Source: Nakamurella flavida (GTDB taxonomy: Bacteria > Actinomycetota > Actinomycetes > Mycobacteriales > Nakamurellaceae). Taken from it: a stretch of DNA of 64,000 nucleotides. Location: assembly GCF_030811475.1 (NCBI RefSeq), contig NZ_JAUSQV010000001.1:4014880-4078879 (forward strand). Direction: 5' to 3'. A model generated the notes under the pieces. That model had not been told where the DNA came from. It searched no databases and saw nothing but the letters and a program-made list of their open reading frames with translations. Positions 18,645 to 26,958 of this stretch are shown here, in pieces. The position numbers and the translations under genes were made by a program. Each line of letters begins with the position of its first letter. Position 1 is the stretch's first letter.

Positions 18645-21521
18645 GTGGTGCTGGGACGACTGCTCCGGGCCGGTGAAGGCAAGACGGTCAAACGACTGCG
18701 TGTCATCGCCGGTCACATCAACGATCTCGAGGCCGACTACGTCGACCTGAGCGACGACGAGCTCCGCGGTCAGACGCAGCTGTTCCGGGACCGGTTGGCC
18801 GAAGGCGAGACGACCGACGACCTGCTGCCCGAGGCGTACGCCGTCGTCCGGGAGGCCGCCAAGCGGACCCTGGGCCAGCGGCACTTCGACGTCCAGCTCA
18901 TGGGCGGGGCGGCCCTGCACCTCGGCAACATCGCCGAGATGAAGACCGGTGAGGGCAAGACCCTGGTCTCGACGCTGCCGGTCTACCTCAACGCCCTGAA
19001 CGGCAACGGCGTCCACGTCGTCACCACCAACGACTACCTCGCCCAGCGGGACAGCGAGTGGATGGGCCGGGTGCACCGCTTCCTCGGGCTCGAGGTCGGC
19101 TGCATCCTGGGCAACCAGCCGCCGGAGGAGCGCCGCAAGGCCTACCAGGCCGACATCACCTACGGCACCAACAACGAATTCGGTTTCGACTACCTGCGCG
19201 ACAACATGGCCTGGTCGAAGAACGACCTGGTGCAGCGCGGTCACGCGTTCGCCATCGTCGACGAGGTCGACTCCATCCTCATCGACGAGGCCCGGACCCC
19301 GCTGATCATCTCCGGCCCGTCCGACCAGTCCTCCAAGTGGTACTCCGAGTTCGCCCGGCTGGTGCCGCGGCTCAAGCTGGAGACCGACTACGAGGTCGAC
19401 GAGTCCAAGCGGACCGTCGGCGTCACCGAGGACGGCGTGGCCAAGGTCGAGCGCGCACTGGGCATCGACAACCTGTACGAGTCGGTCAACACCCCCCTCG
19501 TGGGCTTCCTGAACAACGCCCTCAAGGCCAAGGAGCTCTACAAGAAGGACCGCGACTACATCGTGGTCAGCGGCGAGGTGCTGATCGTCGACGAGTTCAC
19601 CGGCCGCGTGCTGCACGGCCGTCGCTACAACGAGGGCATGCACCAGGCGATCGAGGCCAAGGAGGGGGTGGAGATCAAGGCCGAGAATCAGACCCTGGCC
19701 ACCATCACCCTGCAGAACTACTTCCGCCTCTACGAGAAGCTCTGCGGCATGACCGGTACCGCGCAGACCGAGGCGGCCGAGCTCAGCTCCATCTACAAGC
19801 TCGGCGTCGTCCCCATCCCGACCAACCGGGATCCGCAGCGGTCCGACGAGTCCGATGTCATCTACAAGAGCGAGGACGCGAAGTTCGACGCCGTCGTCGC
19901 CGACATCGCCCAGCGTCACGAGAAGGGCCAGCCGGTCCTGGTCGGCACCGCGTCGGTGGAGAAGTCCGAGCTGCTCTCGCGGCTGCTGCTGCGCCAGGGC
20001 GTCCCGCACGAGGTGCTCAACGCCAAGAACCACGCGCGGGAGGCGGCGATCATCGCGCAGGCCGGTCGGTCCGGCGCGGTCACCGTGGCCACCAACATGG
20101 CCGGCCGCGGCACCGACATCGTGCTCGGCGGAAACTCCGACTTCACCGCGGACTTCGACCTGCGCGAGAAGGGGCTCAGCCCCACCGAGACGCCCGAGGA
20201 GTACGAGGCGGCGTGGGCCGACGCCCTGGCCGAGGCCAAGAAGCGCGCGGAGACCGAGGCCGAGAAGGTCCGTGCCGCAGGCGGTCTGTACGTGCTGGGC
20301 ACCGAGCGCCACGAGTCCCGCCGCATCGACAACCAGCTCCGGGGCCGGTCCGGCCGGCAGGGCGATCCGGGCGAGTCCCGCTTCTACCTGTCGCTGGGCG
20401 ACGACCTGATGCGTCGGGTGGGCGGCGGCACCGTCGAGATGCTGATGACACGCCTGCGCATGCCCGACGACGTGCCGATCGAGCACAACTTCGTCTCCAA
20501 GGCGATCAAGAGCGCGCAGACGCAGGTCGAGCAGCAGAACTTCGAGATCCGCAAGAACGTGCTGAAGTACGACGAGGTGATGAACCAGCAACGCAAGGTC
20601 ATCTACGAGGAGCGCCGCCGGGTCCTGGACGGGGAGGATCTGCACCTGCAGGTGCAGAACATGATCACCGACGTGATCACCGCCTACGTCGACGGCGCGA
20701 CCAGCACCGGCTACGCCGAGGACTGGGACACCGACACCCTCTGGACGGCGCTCCGGACCCTGTACCCGATCACCGCCACCCCGGACTCCATCGCCACCTC
20801 GCACGGCGACCTGACCCGGGATTCGCTGCGGGAGGCCGTGCTCGCCGATGCCCGCGAGGTCTGGGCCAAGCGCGAGGAGACCCTCACCCCGGCCATCACC
20901 CGCGAGCTGGAGCGCCGCGTCGTGCTCTCCGTGCTCGACCGGAAGTGGCGCGAGCACCTCTACGAGATGGACTACCTCAAGGAGGGCATCGGTCTGCGGG
21001 CCATGGCCCAGCGGGATCCGCTCGTGGAGTACCAGCGGGAGGGCTTCGACATGTTCGGGGCCATGCTGGACTCCCTGAAGGAGGAGTCCGTCGGCTTCCT
21101 TTACAACCTGCAGGTGCAGATCGTCCCCGCCCCGGGTGCCCAGGCCGCCCAGGCGGCAACCGGTGCAGCCGCTCCCGCGGTGGAGGCTGCTCCGGCTGCC
21201 GAAGCCGCCGCGGCTCCTGCGGTGATCGAGGAGGCCGCCCCCGCGGCTGCCGCCCCGGCGCGGCCGGTCCGGCGGCAGGTGCGACCGATCGAGGCGCTGC
21301 CGTCGCAGACGGCACCCGCCCCGAAGACGTCCACCGATGCCGCCCCGGCGGCGTTGCTGCGGGGCAAGGGCCTGGAGCCCCAGCCCGTGCGCCCGGCCAC
21401 GCTGAACTACTCCGGCCCGCAGGAGCCGGGTACCAGCGAGAACGGCAACGGCGCCAAGAGCCGCTCGTCACGGTCCGGCGGACCCAACCGCGCCGATCGG
21501 CGGGCCGGCAAGAAGAAGTGA
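18645..21521 (+). CDS. secA: preprotein translocase ATPase SecA
   Basis: The 958-residue motor drives Sec-dependent protein export through SecYEG. The Walker A site MKTGEGKT lies near residues 98-105, the DEAD-like Walker B in [16 protein letters not shown] near 205-220, and the second helicase lobe holds [13 protein letters not shown] and [15 protein letters not shown]. The C-terminal linker is an Ala/Pro-rich segment (about 825-870) ending in a basic tail, and the zinc-binding SEC-C motif of proteobacterial SecA is absent, as in actinobacterial SecA1. The start is the GTG at 18645, eight bases after AAGGG; GTG codons at 18636 and 18648 are alternatives. Confidence 0.96.
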   Translation: MVLGRLLRAGEGKTVKRLRVIAGHINDLEADYVDLSDDELRGQTQLFRDRLAEGETTDDLLPEAYAVVREAAKRTLGQRHFDVQLMGGAALHLGNIAEMKTGEGKTLVSTLPVYLNALNGNGVHVVTTNDYLAQRDSEWMGRVHRFLGLEVGCILGNQPPEERRKAYQADITYGTNNEFGFDYLRDNMAWSKNDLVQRGHAFAIVDEVDSILIDEARTPLIISGPSDQSSKWYSEFARLVPRLKLETDYEVDESKRTVGVTEDGVAKVERALGIDNLYESVNTPLVGFLNNALKAKELYKKDRDYIVVSGEVLIVDEFTGRVLHGRRYNEGMHQAIEAKEGVEIKAENQTLATITLQNYFRLYEKLCGMTGTAQTEAAELSSIYKLGVVPIPTNRDPQRSDESDVIYKSEDAKFDAVVADIAQRHEKGQPVLVGTASVEKSELLSRLLLRQGVPHEVLNAKNHAREAAIIAQAGRSGAVTVATNMAGRGTDIVLGGNSDFTADFDLREKGLSPTETPEEYEAAWADALAEAKKRAETEAEKVRAAGGLYVLGTERHESRRIDNQLRGRSGRQGDPGESRFYLSLGDDLMRRVGGGTVEMLMTRLRMPDDVPIEHNFVSKAIKSAQTQVEQQNFEIRKNVLKYDEVMNQQRKVIYEERRRVLDGEDLHLQVQNMITDVITAYVDGATSTGYAEDWDTDTLWTALRTLYPITATPDSIATSHGDLTRDSLREAVLADAREVWAKREETLTPAITRELERRVVLSVLDRKWREHLYEMDYLKEGIGLRAMAQRDPLVEYQREGFDMFGAMLDSLKEESVGFLYNLQVQIVPAPGAQAAQAATGAAAPAVEAAPAAEAAAAPAVIEEAAPAAAAPARPVRRQVRPIEALPSQTAPAPKTSTDAAPAALLRGKGLEPQPVRPATLNYSGPQEPGTSENGNGAKSRSSRSGGPNRADRRAGKKK

Positions 21522-21547
21522 TCACCCGCTGTGCCCTGATGTGACCG

Positions 21548-21576
21548 ACGGCCGCCCCGAGAACCGGGGCGGCCGT
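21548..21576 (+). terminator. secA terminator
   Basis: A 12-bp perfect stem (ACGGCCGCCCCG, 21548-21559) with loop AGAAC and its complement at 21565-21576, followed by a short T-containing stretch, 26 bp after the secA stop. Confidence 0.82.
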
Positions 21577-21699
21577 TCGTGTTTCGACGGTCGGTGTCGA
21601 CGGCGTCCCTGTCCCGGTTTGCGGTGTCCGGGCGGCGGTGTCCCGGTCGACCGGTCTCGGTCCGTCGGTCCGTCGGTGTCGGTGTTCGGGGCGGCGGGG

Positions 21700-22362
21700 T
21701 CAGCCGACCTGCAGGGCGGTGATCCGCCACCGGCCGTCGACGCCCTGCAGGCGGAACGCCACCGCCCGGGCCCGCCCGCCCCGGCGGAAGACGGTGCTCA
21801 CCTCGGCCACCCCGTCCGCCGGTTCGCACACGCGCACCGAGAGCAGATGCGCCAGGGCCGGGGAGGACGGCGTGGGTCGGGCGGCCAGACCGGCGTAGAC
21901 GTCCGCGGAGCAGTGCACCCGCAGCTGGGCGACCGAACGCTGCCCGGAGAGCACCTCCACCAGGGCGCGGGCCAGCATCGACGCCGAGCGCCGGGCGATC
22001 GGCAGCGCCGCCGTGGACGTCCGTCGCACGCCCATGTCGGCCTCGTGCGACCACGCGGGAACGTCGGCGACCTGGATCCGCACCGGTTCCCGTGTGGCGG
22101 GCACCCGGGCCGGCAGCAGTGCGGTCGTGGCGGACCCGGCGTCGGCCGGAGCCGGTGGCGTCCACCGCCGGTAGCGGGTCGGCGGACCCGGTGCGTCGGC
22201 CCGACCCTCCAGTTCGTCGTCGAACGGCGGCTCCGGATCGGGGAGGGCGACCAGGTAGGGGCGGCGCACCCGGCCGGCCGCCGGGTCACCACCCGCGCGG
22301 TCGGACAGAGCCGACGCCGTGTCCTGGGACCGGGGGAGGGGGACGGACAGAGCTGTGGTCAT
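21700..22362 (-). CDS. Rv3235-like (DUF6459-type) protein
   Basis: A 220-residue protein, low-complexity and Pro/Arg-rich in its first 100 residues, then a conserved domain with ALVEVLSGQRSVAQLRVHCSADVY, FRRGGRARAVAFRLQG and the C-terminal WRITALQVG. This pattern matches the Rv3235 family found near secA in many actinobacteria; its molecular role is unknown to me. The ATG at 22362 overlaps the stop of the upstream LysM gene (ATGA), so the two form a translationally coupled pair. No signal peptide or membrane segment is present. Confidence 0.75.
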   Translation of the reverse strand: MTTALSVPLPRSQDTASALSDRAGGDPAAGRVRRPYLVALPDPEPPFDDELEGRADAPGPPTRYRRWTPPAPADAGSATTALLPARVPATREPVRIQVADVPAWSHEADMGVRRTSTAALPIARRSASMLARALVEVLSGQRSVAQLRVHCSADVYAGLAARPTPSSPALAHLLSVRVCEPADGVAEVSTVFRRGGRARAVAFRLQGVDGRWRITALQVG

Positions 22363-23750
22363 CGGGAGTCCTCGGGGTGGTCGACGGTCGGCGGGGTCAG
22401 CAGTTGACCGGGTCGGATGAGATCGGGATCGCCGCCGACGACGGAGGCGTTGGCGGAGTACCAGGCGTCGACGGCGACGGCCACCGCGGCGTCCCCGGCG
22501 CCGACCGGCAGATGTGCCCGGGCCAGGGACCAGAGCGAGTCGCCGGGCCGGACGGTCACCCGACCGCTGGGCTCGGCGCCCGACGGGGCCGGAACGGCGG
22601 GGTCCTCGGCGTGCACAGGGCCCGGGAGACCGGGCAGGGCGTCCTGGGCTGTCGCTCCGGGGGCTGTGGCTGTGGCTGTGGCTGTGGCTGTGGCTGTCGC
22701 GGTCGGGGTCGCTCCGGTCGGTCCGGCGGGCTGACCGGCACTGGAGGGCACCGTCGTCACGGACATTCCGGTGGATTCCGTGGCTGAGTTCGGCTCGGCG
22801 GACGGGTCCGTGGATGCGGACGGTGCGGTGGTCCCGGCGCCGGCGGTACCGGCGGGGTCCGCATCGTGGGCTGGCGCAGCGGCGGGTTCGGAGGCCGGAT
22901 CCGCCGCCGGGCGGTCCGTCGAGGCATCGGTCGTGCCGGGCCAGGAGAGATCGGGGACCGTGGGCGGGTGATCGGTCGGGGCCGGTGCCCCCGGGACGGC
23001 GGGGGAGGTGGTCATCGGCCAGTCGAGGTCGATCGAGGTCAGGGTCGGCGCAGTGCCGGTGGAGGCGGACCCGCTCGCGGCCGCCCAGGAGGACGCGGTC
23101 CCGGATGACGCGGTCGCGGATGCCGAGACCTCCCGCGACGCCGTCGTCGTGGACGCCGACGAGGACTCCGGCGCGACGACGCCGGCCGCCGGCCCACTCG
23201 AGGAGGCCGCCCCGGGCGCAGTCGCGCCCACCGGATAGGCGGGCGGGGCCGCGCAGGCGGTCATCGCCCCGCCGACCAGCGCTGTGCCCACGGCTGCGAC
23301 GACCAACCGGCGTGCGGCGGCGGGAGCCAGTCCCTGCAGCGCGACGTGGGCGCACCGGCCGACGGCACCCGGCACCCAGGAGACCGCGGCCACGAGCAGG
23401 ACGGCACAGACCCAGCCGACCAGCAGCCAGACCAGGGCGCCGGCGAGCAGCACCATCACCTGGTCCGTCGAGGAGGACGTCCCGGCCGACAGGCGAGCGG
23501 CACGCGCGATCAACTCCCCCGGGGGCGGCACCAGACGCGTCACCGCCGCCGACCCGAGGACGAATGCCACGAGCCCCGACCGGATCGTCCCGGGGGAGGT
23601 GGCCTTCCGTCCCGCCGCTCCTCCGAGGTCGGGGAGGGGGTCCGGCTCGCCGGTCCCGAAGCCGGCACGAGCCCAGCAAGACACAGCGGGCCGGGAGATG
23701 ACCGCTTCTCGCGACCCCACCTGATTGTTGCGTTTGATGCCGTTTGACAT
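22359..23750 (-). CDS. LysM-domain envelope protein with low-complexity linker
   Basis: A 463-residue protein. Three hydrophobic segments lie near residues 55-70, 97-120 and 145-165. Then comes a Ser/Thr/Ala/Pro-rich linker of about 200 residues, and a C-terminal LysM domain (VTVRPGDSLWSLARAHL to PDLIRPGQLLTPP) expected to bind peptidoglycan. The likely topology is an N-terminal membrane anchor with the LysM domain outside. The linker contains an (Ala-Thr)n run coded by a GGCTGT-type repeat. The start is the ATG at 23750, which lacks a clear ribosome site, so a later start is possible. It is coupled to the Rv3235-like gene. Confidence 0.78.
   Translation of the reverse strand: MSNGIKRNNQVGSREAVISRPAVSCWARAGFGTGEPDPLPDLGGAAGRKATSPGTIRSGLVAFVLGSAAVTRLVPPPGELIARAARLSAGTSSSTDQVMVLLAGALVWLLVGWVCAVLLVAAVSWVPGAVGRCAHVALQGLAPAAARRLVVAAVGTALVGGAMTACAAPPAYPVGATAPGAASSSGPAAGVVAPESSSASTTTASREVSASATASSGTASSWAAASGSASTGTAPTLTSIDLDWPMTTSPAVPGAPAPTDHPPTVPDLSWPGTTDASTDRPAADPASEPAAAPAHDADPAGTAGAGTTAPSASTDPSAEPNSATESTGMSVTTVPSSAGQPAGPTGATPTATATATATATATAPGATAQDALPGLPGPVHAEDPAVPAPSGAEPSGRVTVRPGDSLWSLARAHLPVGAGDAAVAVAVDAWYSANASVVGGDPDLIRPGQLLTPPTVDHPEDSR
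22662..22697. repeat. (GGCTGT)6 microsatellite inside the LysM gene
   Basis: Six exact tandem copies of GGCTGT on the plus strand, read as alternating Ala-Thr codons on the coding minus strand. The unit is a multiple of three, so slippage would change linker length and not frame. Confidence 0.9.
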
Positions 23751-23752
23751 GA

Positions 23753-23763
23753 TTGACAGTCAA
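23753..23763. promoter_or_regulatory. TTGACAGTCAA palindrome in the divergent promoter region
   Basis: A perfect odd palindrome (TTGAC-A-GTCAA) sits just upstream of the LysM gene's first ATG, in the 88-bp gap between two divergent genes. Three TTGACA-like hexamers crowd this gap, so it may be -35 sequence, an operator, or both. Confidence 0.4.
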
Positions 23764-23838
23764 TGAAATCCGCTGAGACCTGTCAAGTGCTGGTGAGTCG
23801 CGGTTGACGGCGACGGGAACACGGAGCGAGGGTGAATG

Positions 23839-24420
23839 ATGCGTTGGGAGCAGCTGTTCGCCGCCCTGGAGGCCCAGTTCGCCGCATTGGCCGACGACGG
23901 GGAGCAGGCGGAGTTCGCGGACCGAACGCGGCTCGCCGTCGGGGCGGTCACGATGAGCGAACGACTCGCCGGATCGGTGGATTCCGTCGTGCGTCTGCGC
24001 ACCTCGGGTCCGACGATCACCGGGGTGCTGCGTCAGGTCGGACCCGACTGGGTGCTCGTCGACGAGTCGGCCGGCCGGCAGGCGCTCGTGCGGCTGGCGG
24101 CGGTCACCGGGGTGGAGGGCCTGTCCTCGGCGACCGGTCCGGCACTGACCGCCGTCGCGCTGCGGCTCGATCTGCGGTGGGCCGTGCGCGGACTGGCCCG
24201 TGATCGCGCGCCGGTGTCGATCGTCGTGCAGAGCGCGCCGGCGGATGCGTCGATGCAGGTGGACACGGGTATGACGGGAACCGTGGACCGAGTGGGGGCC
24301 GACTTCCTCGAGCTGGCCGCGCACGCGGCCTGGGAGCCCCGACGGGCCCGTAGCGTGCGGGCGGTCGTCCTCGTCCCGCTGGGCGCCGTCGTGGCGATCC
24401 GCGCGGCCGTGCTGGGTTGA
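23839..24420 (+). CDS. conserved actinobacterial hypothetical protein
   Basis: A 193-residue protein beginning MRWEQLFAALEAQFAAL, a coiled-coil-like acidic helix, then a beta-rich domain with GVLRQVGPDWVLVDE and RQALVRLAAVTGVEGL. The layout (N-terminal helix, then an SH3/LSM-like strand pattern) recurs in conserved actinobacterial hypotheticals that I recall but cannot name. No membrane helix. The start is the second of two adjacent ATGs (23836 or 23839), with GAGGG upstream. It is divergent from the LysM gene and convergent with the small HTH gene. Confidence 0.65.
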   Translation: MRWEQLFAALEAQFAALADDGEQAEFADRTRLAVGAVTMSERLAGSVDSVVRLRTSGPTITGVLRQVGPDWVLVDESAGRQALVRLAAVTGVEGLSSATGPALTAVALRLDLRWAVRGLARDRAPVSIVVQSAPADASMQVDTGMTGTVDRVGADFLELAAHAAWEPRRARSVRAVVLVPLGAVVAIRAAVLG

Positions 24421-24451
24421 CGGGGGCGCGGTGGCCGCCGGACCCGGTGGG

Positions 24452-24682
24452 TCAGCGGTCGGCGGTCAGCTCGCGGGGGAGCTCGGCGAGCCCGGCCGCG
24501 GTGCGCTGGTAGGCGTGCTCGATGTACTCCTCGAGCTTGCTGCGCTCGACGCGCCACTGGTTGCGGCCGCCGATCTGGATCCCCAGCAGTTCTCCGCTGC
24601 GCACCAGGGCGTAGGTCTGCGACGAGGAGATGTTCAGGATCTCCGCCACGTCGGCGAGGGTGAGGAAGCGCTCGGACGCCAC
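24452..24682 (-). CDS. small helix-turn-helix (excisionase/MerR-type) DNA-binding protein
   Basis: A 76-residue protein that is nearly all one DNA-binding domain: RFLTLADVAEILNISSSQTYALVRSGELLGIQIGG followed by NQWRVERSKLEEYIEHAY. This is the excisionase-type winged HTH used by small actinobacterial regulators related in form to BldC. The start is the GTG at 24682, behind a strong AGGAGG at ideal spacing; the longer upstream frame lacks a comparable ribosome site. No integrase or phage gene lies nearby, so a chromosomal regulator is more likely than a true excisionase. It is divergent from the SAF/CpaE pair. Confidence 0.85.
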   Translation of the reverse strand: MASERFLTLADVAEILNISSSQTYALVRSGELLGIQIGGRNQWRVERSKLEEYIEHAYQRTAAGLAELPRELTADR

Positions 24683-24930
24683 GGGTCCTCCTGTCGTGTC
24701 GGTGATCGACCGGTCACGGTCGGATCGAACGGTCGTCACGCCTCGACCCGGTGGGCCGAGTCGCTCGTCAGTGTATCTCTTGATGGCGATCGACCGCACT
24801 TGAACATGCTTGGGGTAATTTGCCGTCTGCAGTGTGACTCGGCGGGTGCGCGCAGCCCCGGCCGTCCACGGTTCGAGACCGTGCGGCCCGTGCCTCCGTT
24901 CGTCACCGCAGGACGACGAGGGAGCACGTC

Positions 24931-25572
24931 ATGGGGCAGCCTGCAGCGCCGACGCCGCGGAGGATGGCCCGGCCGAGATGGCTCAACCTGCGGGTGGTGC
25001 TCGGGCTGGCGCTCGTGGCCGTGGCCGTCGTCGCCGGAGCGACCGTCGTCGGTGGCAGTGCGCGCACCGTTCCGGTGTGGGCGGCCAACCGGGATCTCGC
25101 CGCGGGGACGGTGCTCACCGGCGCCGACCTCGTCCGGGTCGATGTGAATCTCGGGCAGACGGGCACCCATTACCTCGGGGCGGACGCCGATCCCCCGACC
25201 GGGCGTTCGGTGGTCGCGCCGGTGGCTACCGGAGAGCTGCTCGCCGTCTCGGACATCGAGGCGCCGCCGAGCGGTCGGGTGGTGGTCGTGGGGGTGGGCG
25301 CGGATCGGATGCCGCCGGGGGTCGACCACGGTTCGGTCGTCGACCTCTACCTGACCACGGCCGGTGCCGGGACCGGTGACCCGGTGCAGACGGAGCTCAT
25401 CGAGCAGGAGGTGACGGTGCAGTCCGTCACGGCTCCGGACTCCGGCGGACTGTCCGCCGCCTCGTCCGACGCCTACCAGCTGGCGCTGCTGCTGCCGTCG
25501 GACCAGGCCGACGAACTGGTCCGCACCCTGCTCCGCGGTGATGTCACGGTCGTGCTGGTGAGCGGATCGTGA
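24931..25572 (+). CDS. SAF-domain membrane protein (CpaB/FlgA-like)
   Basis: A 213-residue protein with one N-terminal membrane anchor (LNLRVVLGLALVAVAVVAGATVVGG, about residues 18-42) and an extracytoplasmic SAF domain (PVWAANRDLAAGTVLTGADL to GELLAVSDIEA). CpaB-type SAF proteins help assemble Flp/Tad pili by contacting the outer layers of the cell wall. The start is the ATG at 24931 after GAGGGAG. It overlaps the next gene by GTGA, so SAF and CpaE-like proteins are made together. No secretin, CpaF ATPase or TadB/TadC gene follows. Confidence 0.82.
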   Translation: MGQPAAPTPRRMARPRWLNLRVVLGLALVAVAVVAGATVVGGSARTVPVWAANRDLAAGTVLTGADLVRVDVNLGQTGTHYLGADADPPTGRSVVAPVATGELLAVSDIEAPPSGRVVVVGVGADRMPPGVDHGSVVDLYLTTAGAGTGDPVQTELIEQEVTVQSVTAPDSGGLSAASSDAYQLALLLPSDQADELVRTLLRGDVTVVLVSGS

Positions 25573-26882
25573 GCGGCCCCGGTCTGCTCACCGCGGGCAG
25601 TGGTCAGAGCTGGGAGAACGAGCTGGTGGCGATGTTGGACCGGCCGGGCGCGCCGATGTCGGTGGTGCGACGGTGCGTGGACGTGGCCGACGTGCTCGCC
25701 CACGCGGCGACCGGCCGGGCCTCGGTCGCCGTGGTCGCCGCCGACCTGCGCCGGCTCGACACCGACGCGATCCACCGGCTGACCGTCGCCGGACTGGCCG
25801 TGGTCGGCGTCCACCCGGCGGCGGACGACCGGGCGCGGACCCGGTTGGAACGGATCGGGATCAGCGTGGTGGTGCCCGACGAGGCAGGGTCCACGGCCCT
25901 GGTGGAGGCGGCCCGCTCCGCGCTCAACCATCTCGCCCTGGACCGGGACCTCGACACCGATCTTGGGGAACGGGGCCAGGCCCTGGACCGGGCGGTTGCC
26001 GACACCCGGGCCGCCCTGCCGCCCACCCTGCCGATCGACCCGGACCCGGATTCCGAACCGGCGGAACCGCCGGCCCGGGGTGTGGTCGTCGCCGTCTGGG
26101 GACCGACCGGGGCTCCGGGACGGACGACCGTCGCCGCCGGGCTGGCCGCGGACCGGGCCGCCGCCGGGCTGCCCACCCTGTTGGTGGACGCCGACGTCTA
26201 CGGCGGGGTGTTGGCCAGCGCGTTCGGTCTGCTCGACGAGTCGCCCGGGCTGGCCGGTGCATGCCGGATGGCGGCCAACGGTCGGCTCGACGTGACCGCC
26301 CTGTCCCAGTTGAGCTGGACGCTGGGCCCGACACTGCGGTTGCTGACCGGGCTGGCCCGGGCCGATCGGTGGCCGGAGATGCGGCCGTCGGCCATCCCCG
26401 CGGTGCTCGACGTGTGTCGGGAGACCGCGGCGTTGACGGTGGTCGACGTCGGCTTCTGTCTCGAGGCCGACGAGGAGATCACGTTCGACACCGCCGCACC
26501 ACGCCGGAACGGGGCCACCCTGGCCCTGCTGGCCGAGGCCGACATCGTGCTGGCCGTCGGATCGGCGGACCCGCCGGGGATGGAGCGGCTCATCCGTGGA
26601 CTGGCCGAACTGGCCGAGATGGTCCCGGAGGCCGACCCCACGGTGGTGCTGAACCGGTGTCGGTCGGCCGCGGCGTCGGCGGACGAGGCCGTCGAGGCGC
26701 TGCGCCGGTTCACCGGACGATCCGTGGCCGCGCAGCTCCCCGAGGACCGTGCGGCGACGGACCGGGCCTGGCACCGCGCCGTCCCCCTCCCCGAGGCAGC
26801 GGCCGGCTCGCCGTTGACCGGTGCGCTGACCCGGCTGGCACGGTCCCTGGACCTGCCGGCCGTGGTGCCCGCCGGCCGGTGA
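25569..26882 (+). CDS. CpaE/MinD-like ATPase-fold protein with atypical P-loop
   Basis: A 437-residue protein. The first 145 residues look like a receiver-type or pseudo-receiver domain, and the rest is a ParA/MinD-type fold. The P-loop is GPTGAPGRTT, with Arg where a Lys is expected, but VDADVYGG and TVVDVGFC keep the switch and Walker B positions. CpaE proteins position pilus machinery or act in polar localisation. It is coupled to the SAF gene by a GTGA overlap. Without cpaF or tad genes nearby its partner system may lie elsewhere in the genome. Confidence 0.75.
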   Translation: MSGPGLLTAGSGQSWENELVAMLDRPGAPMSVVRRCVDVADVLAHAATGRASVAVVAADLRRLDTDAIHRLTVAGLAVVGVHPAADDRARTRLERIGISVVVPDEAGSTALVEAARSALNHLALDRDLDTDLGERGQALDRAVADTRAALPPTLPIDPDPDSEPAEPPARGVVVAVWGPTGAPGRTTVAAGLAADRAAAGLPTLLVDADVYGGVLASAFGLLDESPGLAGACRMAANGRLDVTALSQLSWTLGPTLRLLTGLARADRWPEMRPSAIPAVLDVCRETAALTVVDVGFCLEADEEITFDTAAPRRNGATLALLAEADIVLAVGSADPPGMERLIRGLAELAEMVPEADPTVVLNRCRSAAASADEAVEALRRFTGRSVAAQLPEDRAATDRAWHRAVPLPEAAAGSPLTGALTRLARSLDLPAVVPAGR

Positions 26883-26958
26883 CCGGGCCGGCCGGGCGGT
26901 CCGGAGGGCGGCACCGCACCTGCCCCGGGCCCGCGAGGGGGTGTGCCACCATGACGCC

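Noticed and set aside
18243-20957. A 904-codon frame opposite secA
   Set aside because: It is antisense to a gene with complete SecA motifs; composition is His/Val/Leu-biased without domains.
22662-22697. CRISPR or regulatory repeat
   Set aside because: The six-base units are contiguous with no spacers and lie in a coding sequence, so it is a microsatellite.
24452-24682. Phage excisionase and a nearby prophage
   Set aside because: The HTH fold alone suggested it, but no integrase, attachment site or phage gene is nearby.
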